Assembly: GCF_000264995.1 (NCBI RefSeq)
Contig: NW_006767451.1
Span: forward strand, 242,502-306,501
Reading direction: 5' to 3'
From: Punctularia strigosozonata HHB-11173 SS5
Lineage: Eukaryota; Basidiomycota; Agaricomycetes; Corticiales; Punctulariaceae
DNA length: 64,000 bases
Part shown: positions 1-11,873 of the stretch, one piece after another
Numbering within the stretch: position 1 is the stretch's first letter
How the letters are laid out: each line of letters starts with the position of its first letter
Position numbers and translations under genes: made by a program
The notes under the pieces: generated by a model
Databases searched by the model: none
Seen by the model: only the letters and a program-made list of their open reading frames with translations
What the model was told of the DNA's origin: nothing

Positions 1-638
1 GGAGCCATAATAGAGCTGCTCCCGCAGACGACGCTTGTATTGAGGGCGGAAACGGGATCACGGCGGAGACGCTGCTAAAGCTGCTTCCACAGACGAATAT
101 CCTGCACCTCGCGTGCCATGGCCATCAAGATCTGGAGAATCCGTTGCAGAGCGGATTCATTCTGCGTGACGAGAAACTCACGATCGAACGACTGATGCCT
201 GTACCCCTCCCTCGCGCGTCCATGGCATTCTTGAGTGCTTGCGAAACAGCCAAAGGTGACTTCGTGAGTACCAATACCAGTCGAGATCATGGTGCCACTG
301 AACAACGTGCCCATGCAGAATCAGCCTGATCAGGTGGTCCATCTCGCCGCCGCCATGTTCTTCGCGGGATTCAAAAGCGTCATCGCTACGCTCTGGTCAG
401 TCCCGGTTTGCAGCTTCGCACTTCTATGATGCCGACTTACAATCGACTGTAAAGGTCCATGGCGGACGCGGACGGGCCAGAGATAGCTCGGTCTATATAT
501 CAGAACATATTCAGCAGCGAATCAGATCACATCGATCCCGATGATATCGCGTATGCCCTCGACGAGGCCGTCACGAAACTGCGAACCGTCCAGCCTGAGC
601 CGCTCCGATGGGCACCGTATATACACCTAGGGATTTGA
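1..638 (+). CDS. CHAT-domain (caspase-like) protein, C-terminal part
   Basis: The gene enters from the left edge. The frame is open from base 3. Three exons join well: to 263, 319-395 and 455-638, with GT-AG introns of 55 and 59 nt. The peptide is a CHAT protease-like domain. LHLACHGHQ carries the family's catalytic His and AFLSACETAKGD carries the Cys. AAAMFFAGFKSVIATLWSM and the ending RWAPYIHLGI are typical of the many fungal TPR-CHAT proteins. CHAT domains are caspase-like peptidases that often act in prokaryotic and fungal immune or cell-death signalling; the role here is unknown. The TPR or sensor part would lie outside the window. The gene ends 71 bp from the convergent end of the BAG remnant. 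Both catalytic residues are present, so this part looks intact. Confidence 0.82.
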
Positions 639-709
639 GCATGCGCCAATATATGTCATTGGCACGACAGAGACCCCGTTCGCGTATGCTCGTAATGAAT
701 GACTGGGAT

Positions 710-1023
710 TCATAACCGAGCCTCCACATCCGACCAACCATCCGACTCATCACCCCGAATGATTGTTGTTCACTTCATCCGCGGGAGGCACCTCGACGTG
801 CTCGATCACTACCGAGAATCGTCGCCTTCGACATCGAACGAGGGAAAGGACATGACAGAGACGTCCGAATCCACCGGTGAGGGGGACAGGACATCTTCGT
901 TGATGGCTGCAGTGTCGTGCGGTGCCGGGCTGAGAGCCGATGCTGAAGTGGACGTATCTGCTGGATCGACTTGAGATTGGGACGTAGGCGTATGGATCTC
1001 ATTGTCAACAGACGGTTGTAGAG
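710..1023 (-). pseudogene. BAG-domain gene remnant, 3' part (cut off by the LINE)
   Basis: The minus strand here carries the C-terminal tail of the gene whose 5' part lies at 7371-8080; the LINE sits between. The frame passing the insertion point reads an Asp/Ser/Pro-rich stretch including DVLSPSPVDSDVSVMSFPS. It is followed by shifted-frame pieces (IEHVEVPPADEVNNNH, then GDESDGWSDVEARL and a stop at 710). Acidic Ser-rich tails of this kind are common in basidiomycete BAG proteins. The frame changes and the interruption show the gene is dead. The link to the BAG half rests on the exact target duplication at the LINE ends. Confidence 0.55.
1009..1023. repeat. LINE target-site duplication, left copy
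   Basis: CAGACGGTTGTAGAG is repeated exactly at 7371-7385. It may be 1-2 bp longer, but those bases are A and cannot be told from the poly(A) tail. Confidence 0.93.
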
Positions 1024-1164
1024 GGACTTCTTCTCAGGCGACCACGACCACCGACGCTTCGGTCTTTAACGGCGCTAGTAGAATACACATACTCTTGCTC
1101 TACTTTGGCATAAACGCCTGCGAATCAAATAACTAGAACGATATTAGAGTGAACAAGGATCCAT

Positions 1165-2982
1165 ATGGGTCCGAATCCACCGGGATCGACAGCGAGCAAC
1201 GCGAGTGGGGGAAGACGCAATGTTACGCCCGCCGCCCAGACGACCAAGGAACCCCTCACCAGAGACGAATTAGCTAGCCTACCATCGCCAGTTACAAACA
1301 TTAATGAAGCACGAGCATACCTAGCCGGCACCGGACACTTAATCGACACGGAAGGACCACTTAATATCGACAAGTTCGTGATAGCAATGTTACAGGCGGC
1401 TCAGGACAAGGATCGGAGATTAGCAGGGAACCTCCGGGCCTTCGCATTCATACTGGAGACCTACAGGGAGGGGACGGGCAGGGCAGTTGACAAGGTCGAG
1501 GGAAGGATGGAGGAGATGGGAGCAAAACTGAAAGCCATGGAAGAACAGATCGCGGCACTCGGCGAGCAGACGAATAAGGTTCAACGTATCACGGAGAAGC
1601 TGGGGGCGATAGAAGAAGACACGCTAGAGATGGTGGGGGAAAGGGTCAACGAGGTCAGAGACGCCGCGCAGAGCGCTTTCGAAATCCTGCAACACGCGAT
1701 CGAGAGAGGGTCAGCACAGACAACGGGAAAGACAGGAAACATCGAAGACTACGACTACGGAGTCACGGACGACTACAACTTACCGGCCACGAGGACGGCA
1801 GTTACCCCCGCACCAAAGACATACGCAAACACGACAAAGCAGACACCTCAGGCCCCTTATCAACAGATCGTCGAACAGAACGCGAAGAAGAACCGGAGGA
1901 TCATCATCGACGCGAAGGGACCGGACGTGCAGAGCCTTACGGAGGAACAACTCGTGGCGAAAGCGAATCTGGCAGTGGACATGATCAGCGGGGAAGAGGA
2001 GGGAAGACCTCAAGAAGTCCGCTTCACAAGCGTGAAGAGACTACGAAACGGAGGTATGGAGTTCGAACTGAATATGACACAGGCAGCCAGCTGGATCAAG
2101 AGCGGAGCTATCAAGCAGAAGATAATCAGCAACTTCGGCAACGAAGCGGAAATCAAGGAGCAAGGCTTCGCGGTACTCATCGAAAACGCCCCACTGTACT
2201 TCCGGCCGGAGGAAGAGGAGGACCGTATCGCAGTCGCGAGAGTCAACGGATAGAACGAGGACGACTTCCTGCGAGCCAGATGGATCAAGGCCCCGGAAAG
2301 AAGACGACAGGGACAGACAAGCGCCCACATTGCGGCGACTCTGAAGACGGAGAAGATCGCAAACGACGCGATTCGATGGGGAATTACGATACGAGGTAAG
2401 AGCTGCAGCGTACGCAGACTAACGAAAGAAGCGACCAGGTGCAACAAGTGCCAGCGATTCGGACGACACTTCGCGGCGCAATGCAGGGAGATACATGATA
2501 CGTGCGGAACATGCGGAAGTATCCAACACACCACGGAGAAATGTGAGTTCAAAGACAAGTACGAGAAACATTTCTGCGTCAATTGTAGGCAGGCCGGACA
2601 CGCATCGTGGAGCAGAGATTGCCCCATGCTCAAGGCAAAGAACTGAGAAGTGGACGAACGATTCCCTGAGAACACATGCAAATACTTCATTACGGACGAC
2701 CCGGGGACTTGGGAGCAAAACCGACGACAGAACGACAACGAGTGGACCACCGTACAGAACAAGAAACGAACGTTCCAACAACCGCCCATCGACCACGGCT
2801 GGGGCACGAGATACGGCTGGCACGGGGAGCCACTGCACGGCACGCAAAACGACACGCAGGCGACCAGGATCGGCACCCAGTCTACCCTTAATGAACACGG
2901 ATTCAACAGCGACAGTACCAGCAACCGGCGGACCATCGGAGAGATCAATGAGGACCCAATCCGTACATCAGCATGGGATTAG
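1165..2982 (+). pseudogene. LINE ORF1, gag-like protein with CCHC zinc knuckles
   Basis: One frame runs through the span with stops TAG at 2251-2253 and TGA at 2644-2646; it would be about 605 codons. Residues around 110-180 are a heptad-like coiled region (RMEEMGAKLKAMEEQIAAL). Between the stops lie zinc knuckles (CNKCQRFGRHFAAQC and CVNCRQAGHASWSRDC). After the second stop comes CKYFITDDPGTWE, a tail typical of fungal Tad-like ORF1. Such proteins bind element RNA. The second stop is what CGA to TGA decay at CpG would give. The frame ends at 2982, overlapping the ORF2 start by 10 nt. Confidence 0.85.
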
Positions 2983-5900
2983 ATTCGATGAACGACATCA
3001 ACAGAGGAGGAAGAACTACGAGGATAAACGAGCTGAGTTTCTGGTCTCAAAACTTATGTCGATCGAATGACGCACAACAGGACTGGCTGGTATCGCTAGG
3101 AAAGGCTAAGTATACAATAGGACTAGCACAAGAACCTTACATCGACGCGAGAGGAAACTCAAGAGCAAATCACACATGGAACTCGATATACCCAACGACG
3201 CACCGTAGACGACCACAAGAAACCCGCGCATACATGATCGTCAGCACGCAAGTATCGCCAGATGCATGGAGCCAAATCGAAGTCGACTCCCCGGACGTAA
3301 CAGCGATCAAAATCGCGGACGAACACGGCGATCTATTCATCTTTAACATGTATATTGACCAAGCTAACTCGGACGCTCTTTTTGAAGTAGAACGAAAGAC
3401 GAAGAAGGCACAAAACGAAGGATACCAGAAACGAAGGCCCACGCATTTCCTATGGATCGGCGACTTCAATCGACACTCCCCACTCTGGGACGAGGAACGC
3501 AATCACCACCTTTTCACGAGACGCAACACGGTAATGGCTCAAACCCTCATCGACATGCTGGCAACGTACGACCTCAAAATGGCGCTACCGCACGGACTCC
3601 CAACACTCGAAGCCATGGCAACCGGAAACCACACCCGACCGGACAACGTCTTCGTCTCCGACAGCTTACTGGACCGCATCGTGACATGTACAACGCTCCC
3701 CGAATGACGACCCCCGAAGACAGACCATTACCCGGTGATCGGCCGACTACGCCTCGAGTTGGATTACAGAGAACCGGTGAGAAGGCTTGACTGGGGATCA
3801 ACTGACTGGAGCGAATACAGAGACACACTACGCGGTAAACTCGACACCCCGCATCCGGAAGAGATCCAATCTAAGGAAGAGTTTGACGAACTCCTGGCTA
3901 CCCTCAACTGCGCTATACGGGAGACGACAGACGAACACGTGAAGCGACTCAACCTGACGCCATATACGAAACGTTGGTGGTCGAAAGAACTGATGCAACT
4001 TAGGAAAACGGCACACTACCTAGGGAAGAAAGCTCACGACGCGCGAGGCGACAGAGGGAACGTCATTCATGAAGAGTACCGCAAGGCAAGGAACAGATAT
4101 ACGAACAGCATCAAACTGGCGAAAGACAAATGCTGGGAGACATGGCTAAGCGCGGTGAGAAACAACGACATGTGGAAGACGAGCTCATACATCAGCAATC
4201 CGTCTACAGACGCAGCAAGAGCGAGAGTACCAGACCTCATCGTCAAAGGGCCCGACGGCGAAGATATAAAGGCGACTACAAACGAGCAAAAAACGGCACT
4301 CTTCAAGACAGAATTCTTCCCGACATCCCCCGAAGACATACAAATCGAGGGCGACGAACATGAGGACGAATACCCGCGACCAGCTTTCGATTTCGCCCCA
4401 ATAACGGACGAACGTATCAAGACGACCATCGCCAAACTACAACCGTACAAAGCCCCCGATACAGACGAGTTTTCGAATGCAATACTCACAAACTGCGCTG
4501 ACGTACTTATTGGCAGACTTGGACCCCTGTTCAGAGCGGTACACGACCTGAAGTACTGGCCGGAGGAGTGGAAGTTCGTCGGAATAGTGGTACTACGCAA
4601 ACCAGGGAAAGGCGACTATACAAAGCCCGGAAGCCATCGGCCGATATCGCTCATCAAGAAGATCGCAATGCTTTACTCGAAGTGCATCTCGGAGGAGCTA
4701 CAGTACCAAGCAGAGAAGCATCAACTCCTGACGCCCACGCAATTCGGATTTCGCGCAGGAAGAGCGACTACGGACGCGATACATTACGGGATAGCGAAGA
4801 TCAAAGACGCCTGGAGAAAAGGGAAGTGCGCTGCGTTATTACTACTGGACATAAAAGCTGCCTTTCCGCACATCGTCATTAGCGTCCTGATCCACAAAAT
4901 GCGAATGAAGGGCGTACCGAAGGAGTACACCGACTGGATACAATGGCGCTTCAAAGGACGAAAGACCAAACTCACCTTCGACGACTTCCAATCCGACGAA
5001 ATCACGATAGAAGATGGGCTCGATCAAGGCGACCCTTTCTCGACGACCGGTATGATTTTCTACATAGACGACCTCTTACGAGACGCCCCAGATAGAGACG
5101 ACGGAGAGGAGGCCCTCGGATTCGCAGACGACGTAGGGCTATTGGCGATAGGCGACGACCTAGAGGAGGCGGCCGGCAAAGCAGAAAGTTTCATGGTACA
5201 GGAAGGAGGAGCATTGGACTGGAGCGCCCTCACAAACTGCAAGTTCGGACTGGACAAGACACAATGTATCGGACTAACGCGCAGACGCGAAACGGACGCA
5301 CAAAAGCCAGGCAAGACGAAACCAATAGAGAGACCCAAGCTCAGCCTCAACGGCACAGAGGTCGCCATGTCAACGTCAGCTAAGTGGCTAGGGATCATAA
5401 TCGACCAGGAACTTCGTTTTCACGAGCACGCAGCGTACGCCCTCAAAAAGGGGACAGACTACATGCAACACTTCCGAAGACTAGCCAGGAACGCCACCGG
5501 AGTTCGACATCGATATCTACGACAATACTACAAGTCCATCGCCATGCCACGGATGTTATACGGCGCGGACATCTGGATCAAGCCACCCAAGATCAACAAA
5601 CGAGCGACACAGCGATTCCTAGGGAAGATGAACTCGGTACAACGACAGGCCGCCTTACATGCAACGGGAGCCTTGCGGACGACGCCGACAGACGTAGTTT
5701 ACGCGCACGCGGAACTGGTACCATTGGACATCGCGATACACCAGCAACTACACAGGAGCACGACGAGGATCGCGACACTACCAGATACAAACCCGCTCGC
5801 AGCAGTGGCCAGGAGGGCAGCGGGAAGGTACGTCAAGAGACACCGAGGACCACTTCACGACCTCTTTCAGGCATATCGCATCAAACCGAACAGACTAGAG

Positions 5901-6974
5901 AAGATCGCGGCAGTACGTAAAGGACCATGCTACACGCCGGCTTTCAAGACCAAGATTGCGCGTACCAAGGATGCGGCGAGGGACGATGCGGAACGCAACG
6001 AGGACAGATTCCGGATATTCACGGACGGATCGGAAATCAACGGAAAGGTAGGCGCAGCGGCGGTACTATACCAGGAAGACAAACCACCGGCGGTCTTGAG
6101 ATACCACCTGGGCAAAGCGACGGAATACGGCATCGCAGAGGCAGAACTGGTAGGGGAGGTAATGGCTGCACACATGCTGGAAAGAAGGGCTAACCAGGTC
6201 GATACGGCGACAATCGGGGCCGACAATACGTCAACGATACTGAACACAAGAAACCAGACACCGAGGAAGGCGCACTACCTCCTAGATCAGATCCACGACA
6301 TCCTCGACAAATGCAAAGCGAAGGGACCAAACGGCCAAGCCATCACAATAGCATGGACCCCAGGGCATATCGGCATAGAAGGGAACGAGCGAGCAGACGA
6401 GGAGGCAAAGAAAGCGGCGGAAGGCGATACAAGTCCAGCTAAGTACCTCCTGCGCATCCTCAGGAAAAGGCTACCAACGAGCAGTTCAGCAGCGAGGAAG
6501 ACCTACAAAGAGAACACCAAGAAGACGACGGAACGAAGAATGCGGACGTCAAGACACATGAAGAAGATATACGACCTCGATCCGAAATTCAAACCGAGCA
6601 AGTTCTCCCAAATCGCGAACGCACTCCCTAGAAGACACCTATCGCTACTTATTCAAATGCGGACTGGACACATCGCGCTCGCAAAGCATCTGTATAGGAT
6701 CAAGAAAGTCAACAGCCCCGTCTGCCCAGGATGCCGAACACATGGCGAGACAGTGTCGCACTATCTGATGCACTGCAGAAAATACGACACCGAACGCGGA
6801 GCACTACGAAGAGATCTGGGAATCCGGGGAAGTAACATCAAATTCTTATTGACAGACTCAAAGGCGTTTCCAGCTCTCTTTAGGTACATAGCAGCGACAG
6901 GGAGATTCGCAAAGAGCCACGGCGACCTACAATTCACAAGCACGGAATGGAAAGAACAGAACGAAGACGAATAG
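2973..6974 (+). pseudogene. LINE ORF2: endonuclease, reverse transcriptase, RNase H
   Basis: About 1334 codons in one frame, with a single TGA at 3705-3707. Domains in order: endonuclease (AQEPYID, FLWIGDFNRHSPLWD, TDHYP just after the stop), reverse transcriptase (KPGKGDYTKPGSHRPIS, LLLLDIKAAFPH, GLDQGDPFS, catalytic ALGFADDVGLLA), RNase H (FTDGSEINGK, EAELVGEVMAA, GADNTST, GNERADEEAK) and a C-terminal knuckle (CPGC...H....C). The enzyme nicks target DNA and copies element RNA in place. The stop lies before the conserved endonuclease DH motif and fits CGA to TGA decay. Start chosen at ATG 2973, which overlaps the ORF1 stop (ATGGGATTAG). Confidence 0.93.
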
Positions 6975-7334
6975 CAAACTATACGAGCGAAACAGAGCAG
7001 GGAGCGGAAGGAAAGGAGGAGACTAGACGAAACGGGCAGACGCAGACACTTTTCCCCCTTTTTTCCCTACGGGGTTTTGGGGGTTTTTAGGGCGTGCACA
7101 ACAGGAGACGGTGGAGGGAATGATGAAGACACGAGGAGACGGGAGGGGGACCCATCCCACCCCACATCACACCGCCTAACTTAAGGCGCCCCGGCCAAGC
7201 GGGTAGACACACCTCACCCGCCGAGGCAGTGGTACAGATCGGACACGTTAGTCGGGCTAGAGAGGCTCAGGGGATCAGGCAATAGTAGTTTAATGTCTAA
7301 CATACGGCTCGACCGCAACGGACAATAAACACGG

Positions 7335-7370
<36 letters not shown>
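6975..7370 (+). other. LINE 3' UTR and poly(A) tail
   Basis: Non-coding. It holds a pyrimidine/G-rich tract near 7050-7090, the tail and, at 7337-7370, 34 uninterrupted A. The poly(A) abuts the right target duplication, which fixes the 3' end. Confidence 0.88.
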
Positions 7371-7371
<1 letters not shown>

Positions 7372-8080
7372 AGACGGTTGTAGAGTCCTTGATTGAAGAA
7401 GAGTTCGATAAGGGCGCCTGCGAGTCGACGGCAGAAACAGGATTGAGGAGGCATCAACGTTGAGGCTTCGGAATGCACCGTCGACTTCTCTGGGCTCTCC
7501 AGCGAGGGCACCTCTTCGGTGACATGCCCGATCGGAGAAGGCATCGGCGTGTCAGGCTGGGCGGGATGAGCCAACGCGGAGGGATCTGCAGCGTCGTTGG
7601 AGAGAGCGTCGAAGGGTGCTGGTTCGCTGAGGTTAACGGAAACATCGTTCACCTCCATAGCATGAACGTCTTCAATAGCGGCTTCGTGTAAGTTCTCGTT
7701 GGCTGACTGGTCGGAAGTAGCTTGCGCCATTGTCTGTCAGGGAATCTCGGGGACAGCGACAGTTACTTACACCGTTGATGGAGGGTGGGCGCGGTCATCG
7801 ACGGTAGCTTCTTCAGCGGAGACAGGTTCGTCCACCTTCCCGTCCGCATCCTCCTTCGTCCCAGGTGACCCAGGCCGCTGCTTCTCCGCCTCCCTCTCGA
7901 CCCTCTCTGGCTCGCGCTCGCCGCATCCTTCCTGGCTTTCCTTACAGCATCATATCCATAGCTCTCCACTTCATCGAGCCTATCAAGGAGTAATCCGAGC
8001 GCGTGCATATATCGATGCAGAGATCGGTTGTTCGCCGTGTACGCGAAGGTGTCCTCGCCCGCTAATCACTCGACTATTCC
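7371..8080 (-). pseudogene. BAG-domain gene remnant, 5' part
   Basis: The minus strand reads MHALGLLLDRLDEVESYGYD then AVRKARKDAA, the end of a BAG-type helical bundle as in fungal BAG proteins, which are Hsp70 nucleotide-exchange cofactors. The following ER/EK-rich stretch (ERVEREAEKQRPG) is in another frame, so there is a frameshift near 7910-7935. A likely intron (donor GTAAGT about 7770, acceptor about 7733) leads to MAQATSDQSANENLHEAAIE. The frame then runs into the LINE at 7371. No convincing start is seen upstream of about 8080. Frameshift and insertion together mean a pseudogene; it was probably decaying before the LINE came, but the order is inferred. Confidence 0.6.
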
Positions 8081-9058
8081 AGGGCTGGCGAGGGACATCA
8101 AAACGGAGTAAGAGAGGGATTGAAGTCGAGGTGTTCCGTGAAAAGGAAATCGGACGAGAGCGAGTCGAGGCGCGGATGTTAGCCTGTTAGGCCTACATAA
8201 AACGGAAACCCTCACATGGACCCGGACCGTTCCAATGTCCATGATCGTCGTCCAAATCAGGAATGCGCCCCTTGTCGAGTTGCTCGGATTCACTCGACGC
8301 GACAGTTGGCCACGTGATCATTTCGCCGGTGTGGCTTTGTAGCCCGGCGACCCGGCCTCGACACGTGGTGTTGCCTCCGACGGTCGCCGGAGACCACATT
8401 CCTCTGTTGCTAGATATATGCCGCACATATCGCCTTAGCAAGCATTAAAAAATACTATCGTACTTATATAATGGCCTGAGATAACTTTTATGGGAGGATA
8501 AACACTATGAACGCCTACCGCTCCGGCGCAATATCCAAAACTGGCTGGCACACCGGTGGAATCATCACGTGGCAATGCCGGGTCGCCGAGCTACAGAGCT
8601 ACAGTACGAGCTTAAAACTCTGTAGCTCAGAATTGAACAGACCTACTTTCAGATTTCTCGAGAACGACGACCGCAACTTCAAGGCCGTCGGCCACCTCTC
8701 GTCTTCTCCTTCCCCAGCGACAACGTTTATGGGAATGAGCGCCATATGACACCGATCTTGCGGCATTCCAACTCACCGCAGCGACCTCAGCATTCGTCGG
8801 CCTCCCGCCGATCCCGCGTGGCGCTCGTGTCTCGCATCTCATGCAGGGTTGCTGGTCCACATATCTTCCTGACCGATCTATCTCTGGGAACTGGATGCTT
8901 TTGCGCACAAGAATAGGCAGTAGCTTCGACGGCTTGAACATGCCTAGATTCTGCAACACACCTTTCTGTACACGCGCGCACACCATATACAAAGGCGAAT
9001 ATAAGGTTGATACAATGACAGGTCTACCTTGAGTGATGGGCAACCGTTTACTCCAACG
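8081..9058. other. Intergenic stretch with a degenerate inverted repeat
   Basis: No gene recognised. A stretch at about 8335-8372 reads GTAGCCCGGCGACCCGGC and then CACGTGGTG. The complement of 8560-8600 matches it with a few changes, giving an imperfect inverted pair about 190 bp apart. A small hairpin (GAGCTACAGAG ... CTCTGTAGCTC) lies at 8588-8628. No clear transposon ends. Confidence 0.4.
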
Positions 9059-9446
9059 ATGCTCCGACTGATCTACCACTTGCTCTTTTTATTCGCCTTC
9101 CGTAGGCTCTCGTTTGCTCAGGCTGCGCCTACGGTCACGGTGAAGAACGGCACTCACGTCGGCATTGCTCTGCCGTCATTCAAACAGGAGCTCTTTCTGG
9201 GTCTACCGTATGCGCAGCAGCCCCTGCCTCCGGACCTGCGCCTACGTCCTCCCCTATCGCCCAACACATTGTGGACCGGAACGCGGCCCGCCAGAATATA
9301 GTCCGATATGTGTCGGATATCCGCAAGGAGCAACGGACGATGATTTGGGTCTTGATCTGGGCGAGGAGTGCTTGACGTTGAACGTCGTTCGTCCCCAGGG
9401 AGTTCAACAGGGCAGCAGCATACCCGTCGTGGTCTGGATCCCGTAA
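9059..9446 (+). pseudogene. Type-B carboxylesterase/lipase, N-terminal fragment
   Basis: A hydrophobic signal peptide (MLRLIYHLLFLFAFRRLSFA) is followed by FLGLPYAQQPLPPDLRLRPP, the N-terminal signature of secreted type-B carboxylesterases. The frame then shifts near 9295 to EYSPICVGYPQGATDDD, then EECLTLNVVRP and PVVVWIP, which in intact enzymes leads to HGGGF and the Ser-His-Glu catalytic core. Nothing of that core follows; about 170 bp further on the DUF6535 gene begins. Only about a quarter of a usual 530-580 residue enzyme remains, so no activity is expected. Confidence 0.75.
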
Positions 9447-11606
9447 GCCCTGCTAGCGGCATAGATCTTCGTGAGGCTGCGCACTTGCCAACACTATTGC
9501 CTCTTGCCGAAGACCAGAAAGCCGATGTACCAGAAGCGAGTTGTTTGACCCTGAATCGCTTAATGTGTGTATTTCTATCAACAACCTTGCTGAGCGTTCT
9601 GTGAACATGCAGTGCAGCAGTCTCCCTCGGCGGGGCGTCACGGTGATTCAGACGATCCTGGAGGATGGGAGACATGTCTCGAAGAGATGCTCAGGCATGA
9701 CACCAAGATGGTCGAAGACTGGAATGACGAGATCAATACTATACTGATTCTCGTAAGTGCGGACGATTTACATGTCTTCCCTTTGGCTTATGTCCGTCGG
9801 AAAGGCTGGTCTGTTCTCTGCGGTTCTAACAGCTTTCACCGTCGAGTCGTACCAACTTTTGCAGCAAGACCCAGAGCAGGAGTCGGCGGATACGCTATCC
9901 CAGATTTCACTGCAGCTCGAGAGCTTCTCCGTGAATCCTGCGTTTATCAATTCCACGCACGCGCCGGTCCTGAAGCTGGCCCCCATTTCGGATGCGGCGA
10001 TGCGTATCAATAGTCTCCGGTTCACCAGTCTTGTCTTGAGCCTGACATCGGCGTTGACGGCCATCTTCGCTCGTCAGTGGCTTCGAGAGTACGTGCCTTG
10101 GCAGTTATCTCTTCCCAAGGACAAGCAGCTGTCTTCGCCACGGGAGAGTGTTCGCCTCCGTCAGTTTCGCCACAACGGCCTCGTGCGCTGGCGTGTACCG
10201 GCTGTGATGAATGCCATCTCTATCTTGCTCCAGATGGCTGTTGTCCTATTTCTAGCGGGTCTTGTGGACTTCATCTGGACGCTCAACCGAATCGTGGCTA
10301 TCACTATCACGGTCTTCATTGCCGTACCTCTGGTTCTGCTGTTGAGCTCTGCGATAGTTCCGACATTCGCGCCAAATTGCCCTTACAAGTCGCCCCTCGC
10401 GTTCTTCTTCTACCGTGCCTCGGTCTCTGTCCTGTGGCTAGCTGGATGGATCGCTGGCTTGAGCCCAACAATTCCCATCCCGCAGTCTTTGCGTTCGAAC
10501 ATCGGCCGTCGCTTCGGCAATCTCCGTGGTCGAGCGTTGTTGGAATGGATGCCCTCTACATGGGTGCTACGTGATGTCTGGAACGTGTGACGCCGATCTT
10601 CGCAGGCGCTCGACAGCGACAGCGGTGCCTTAGACTGGATCCATGCATACACGTTCCACGAAGGAATGCGAGACAGCATCCTCATGGAATGTCTTTCTGA
10701 CATAGCGAGCGATAAGCGGGCTCGAGTGGCGGTCGAATTGGTCGCGAAAGCCTCCGGCTATTCATTTCATGATCTCATCCGTCTCCTGCGGTATGGTGGA
10801 TCCGCCCCTATGCTGTCCGAAATGAAGGCTCGGATCCATATGGAGCTTTTGCTAGCGGTCTATGTCTATAGCTGTCCATGTGAGGATCCGGAATGCGAGA
10901 AGGTATCCCAGAACGATCTCCACGTCTTAACTGAGCGTCTTTCCGCTTTCTCTCCCTCTACGCGTCAGAAATATTGGAGATTTCTGAAGAATCGGATCAT
11001 TGCGGGAGGACGTTTATCGTCAGCAGAAATAAACATTTTCGCTCTTGGAATAGACTCGGCACTCGACGAGTCGCTAGTTGTTCATAGGGAAGGTTGGTCC
11101 ATTGTAGTAAGCTTACTCGGAGTGAAATACTGACTCAAACCTACGAACTCAGACCTACGCACCGTGCTCCGATGGAGCGCCAAACTGCCTATTCCAGAAG
11201 CCAACGGCTCGGATCACAGCACGTTAGCGTCGACGGCATTTGATACAGCCATATCAGCCACCTTCCGCCTCTTGGGAGACATTGCACTGGACGATATATC
11301 GCATCTCACCGAGGAAGACCCGGACATGCTGGCCGACTTATTCAGCCACGTCAAGGACTATGTTCTTTATCGCGTAGCAAGCCGCACCTATGTCCAGGGG
11401 CAATGGCTATGCCCCGCTCACTGGATAATATTTGCGTTCTCTGTCCCGTTCGTGACGCGTGATTTCGCGCTCGCGGTCAGGAGCTTGGTGTTGCAGCAGA
11501 TGTATGAACCATCGGAGGACGTCCGGATGAAACAGGCTATCGACAAGGCATCTGTTCCACTGTACTTCTGGGACCAAGAGTTTCACAAACTTTCCGCGGG
11601 TGACGT

Positions 11607-11727
11607 TCTTGGGCGGGCTGCGGTCCTGCAGTCGCGAGCTGATGGCACGCTGGAAGAGCCACCGGGTAGGTGGTTTGGGTGAAGCGTGGCTTGGGTGTAG
11701 GCCGGGTGCGAGCGTAACGGCTCGCCC
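11607..11727. repeat. Split direct repeat, unit 1 (outer copy)
   Basis: 121 bp identical by eye to 12004-12124. A diverged relative occurs at 25636 in the solo unit. Confidence 0.9.
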
Positions 11728-11873
11728 CTGGCCTACACGGCCAGCTCTCCCGAGCGTGCCATGGACGTTCGAGATCTGCTTTCCTAAGCTTGAGCATAGG
11801 CTCTTCGTGGTCTATGGAGCAATTGTACAAGGATGAACCATGAAATCTACGAACAAGGGGGACGGTGGGTGGG

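Larger units (their letters stand above)
1024..7370 (+). mobile_element. Tad-clade-like non-LTR retrotransposon (LINE), full length
   Basis: The element is 6347 bp: 141-bp leader, ORF1 (1165-2982), ORF2 (2973-6974), a 3' UTR and a 34-nt poly(A) run (7337-7370). The 15-bp sequence CAGACGGTTGTAGAG occurs at 1009-1023 and again at 7371-7385, directly against the poly(A), so both ends are exact. ORF2 has an apurinic-like endonuclease, a reverse transcriptase and an RNase H. With the zinc-knuckle ORF1, this fits the fungal Tad1/I-like clades. It lies antisense in the BAG gene. Three in-frame stops (2251, 2644, 3705) interrupt otherwise open frames, so this copy is probably inactive but recent. Confidence 0.93.

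Noticed and set aside
2010-2948. A 312-residue open frame antisense to LINE ORF1.
   Set aside because: Shadow of ORF1: the sense strand has zinc knuckles and the proper LINE order.
7337-7370. Poly(A) as a simple microsatellite.
   Set aside because: It lies exactly between the LINE 3' UTR and the target duplication, so it is the LINE tail.
8335-8628. Possible MITE from the imperfect inverted sequences.
   Set aside because: The arms are imperfect, partly repeated in the same orientation, and no target duplication or defined ends could be found.
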